Made by a program: the position numbers and the translations under genes
Notes under the pieces: generated by a model
Seen by the model: only the letters and a program-made list of their open reading frames with translations
What the model was told of the DNA's origin: nothing
Databases searched by the model: none
NCBI GenBank assembly: GCA_013043945.1
Contig: JABEUW010000179.1
Span: 1-6,226, forward strand
Direction of reading: 5' to 3'
From: Vulcanimicrobiota bacterium
GTDB lineage: Bacteria; Vulcanimicrobiota; Vulcanimicrobiia; Vulcanimicrobiales; Vulcanimicrobiaceae
DNA length: 6,226 nt
Shown here: positions 5,966 through 6,226 of the stretch, piece after piece
Position numbering within the stretch: the first letter of the stretch is position 1
How the letters are laid out: each line of letters begins with the position of its first letter

Positions 5966-6000
5966 GCATATTTGCGTACTTATCGCCAGTCGCCTCGTGT

Positions 6001-6226
6001 TTAGAGGTTCGCAAAGACCTCGGCGACCTGGAACGTCAACCATGGCACCTCGGCGCACGCGAAGCGCTCGCCTCGGGCGAACACCGCGAGGCCGGCGTGC
6101 GAATACGCGCGCACGATTCGATCGATTGGCACGACGTCGAGTGCGAGCACGCCACCGTACGCGAGATAGGCGTTCATCTTCCACTCGACATCGGCGATAC
6201 GGTCGTCCGGCGAACGCACCTCGACG
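6001..6226 (-). CDS. Uma2-family (DUF820) putative PD-(D/E)XK nuclease, C-terminal part
   Basis: The last 74 or so codons of a gene that enters from the right edge; no start lies in the window. Seen: VEVRSPDDRIADVEWKM then NAYLAYGGV, followed by VVPIDRIVRAYS and a hydrophobic end (LTFQVAEVFANL). This matches the C-terminal half of Uma2 proteins, where E-V-x-SP-s and a later Lys belong to the PD-(D/E)XK-like core, followed by K...Y...G-V and a D-P-x-x-R-x-V-x-V-Y strand. The Glu of EVRS and the Lys of EWKM are present; the N-terminal catalytic Asp would lie outside the window. Family members are widespread and mostly uncharacterised. It is co-oriented with hipBA and ends 45-54 nt upstream of hipB. 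The family call is fairly sure; activity is not known. Confidence 0.75.
   Translation of the reverse strand, partial: VEVRSPDDRIADVEWKMNAYLAYGGVLALDVVPIDRIVRAYSHAGLAVFARGERFACAEVPWLTFQVAEVFANL

Noticed and set aside
5927..6184. Leftward open frame (85 codons) overlapping the Uma2-like gene
   Set aside because: Arg-rich translation in another frame; the competing frame gives a recognisable Uma2 C-terminus.

Overview
The window is GC-rich, with strong G/C bias at third codon positions. The one clear exception is a short AT-rich patch near 5935-5985. No gene here fixes the taxonomy. The two long lipoproteins combine a Gly-rich lipobox linker, a lineage-style Ig-like N-terminal region (xVVIxIP...PAYVSPxTQS) and an NHL-type propeller. 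From memory this style suggests an uncultured-type lineage such as Candidatus Eremiobacterota (WPS-2). That is an inference of modest confidence, not something the sequence proves.

Layout. (1) 1-190, minus strand: the first 63 codons of cysD, a sulfate adenylyltransferase small subunit with the PP-loop SIGKDS; the gene runs off the left edge. (2) 191-530: a divergent intergenic region. It holds a large imperfect palindrome with a second, crossing inverted repeat just upstream of cysD, a weak promoter candidate, and an excellent ribosome binding site for the rightward genes. (3) 531-2450 and 2447-4333, plus strand: two tandem paralogous lipoproteins joined by an ATGA overlap. Each has a lipobox, two beta-rich N-terminal regions and six 51-63-residue NHL-like repeats that should fold as a six-bladed beta-propeller on the cell surface or in the periplasm. 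(4) 4343-5955, minus strand: a hipBA toxin-antitoxin pair (HipA kinase and HipB-type XRE antitoxin, GTGA overlap), converging on the lipoprotein pair with only 9 bp between stop codons. (5) 6001-6226, minus strand: the C-terminal part of a Uma2-family (DUF820) PD-(D/E)XK-like protein, cut by the right edge.

How the parts work together. The lipoprotein pair is probably one transcription unit with translational coupling. hipB-hipA is a self-contained, probably autoregulated module. Its promoter and operator candidates lie in the AT-rich patch between the Uma2 gene and hipB, and no Shine-Dalgarno is visible before hipB, so its message may be leaderless. cysD belongs to a sulfate-assimilation operon outside the window.

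The most interesting signal is in the propellers. Cysteines occur in pairs at near-constant spacing (25-28 residues) and appear to staple the c-d hairpin of each blade. Wherever one partner is missing the other is missing too, including at the blade closed by the two chain ends. I did not find a convincing wholly new multi-gene system here.
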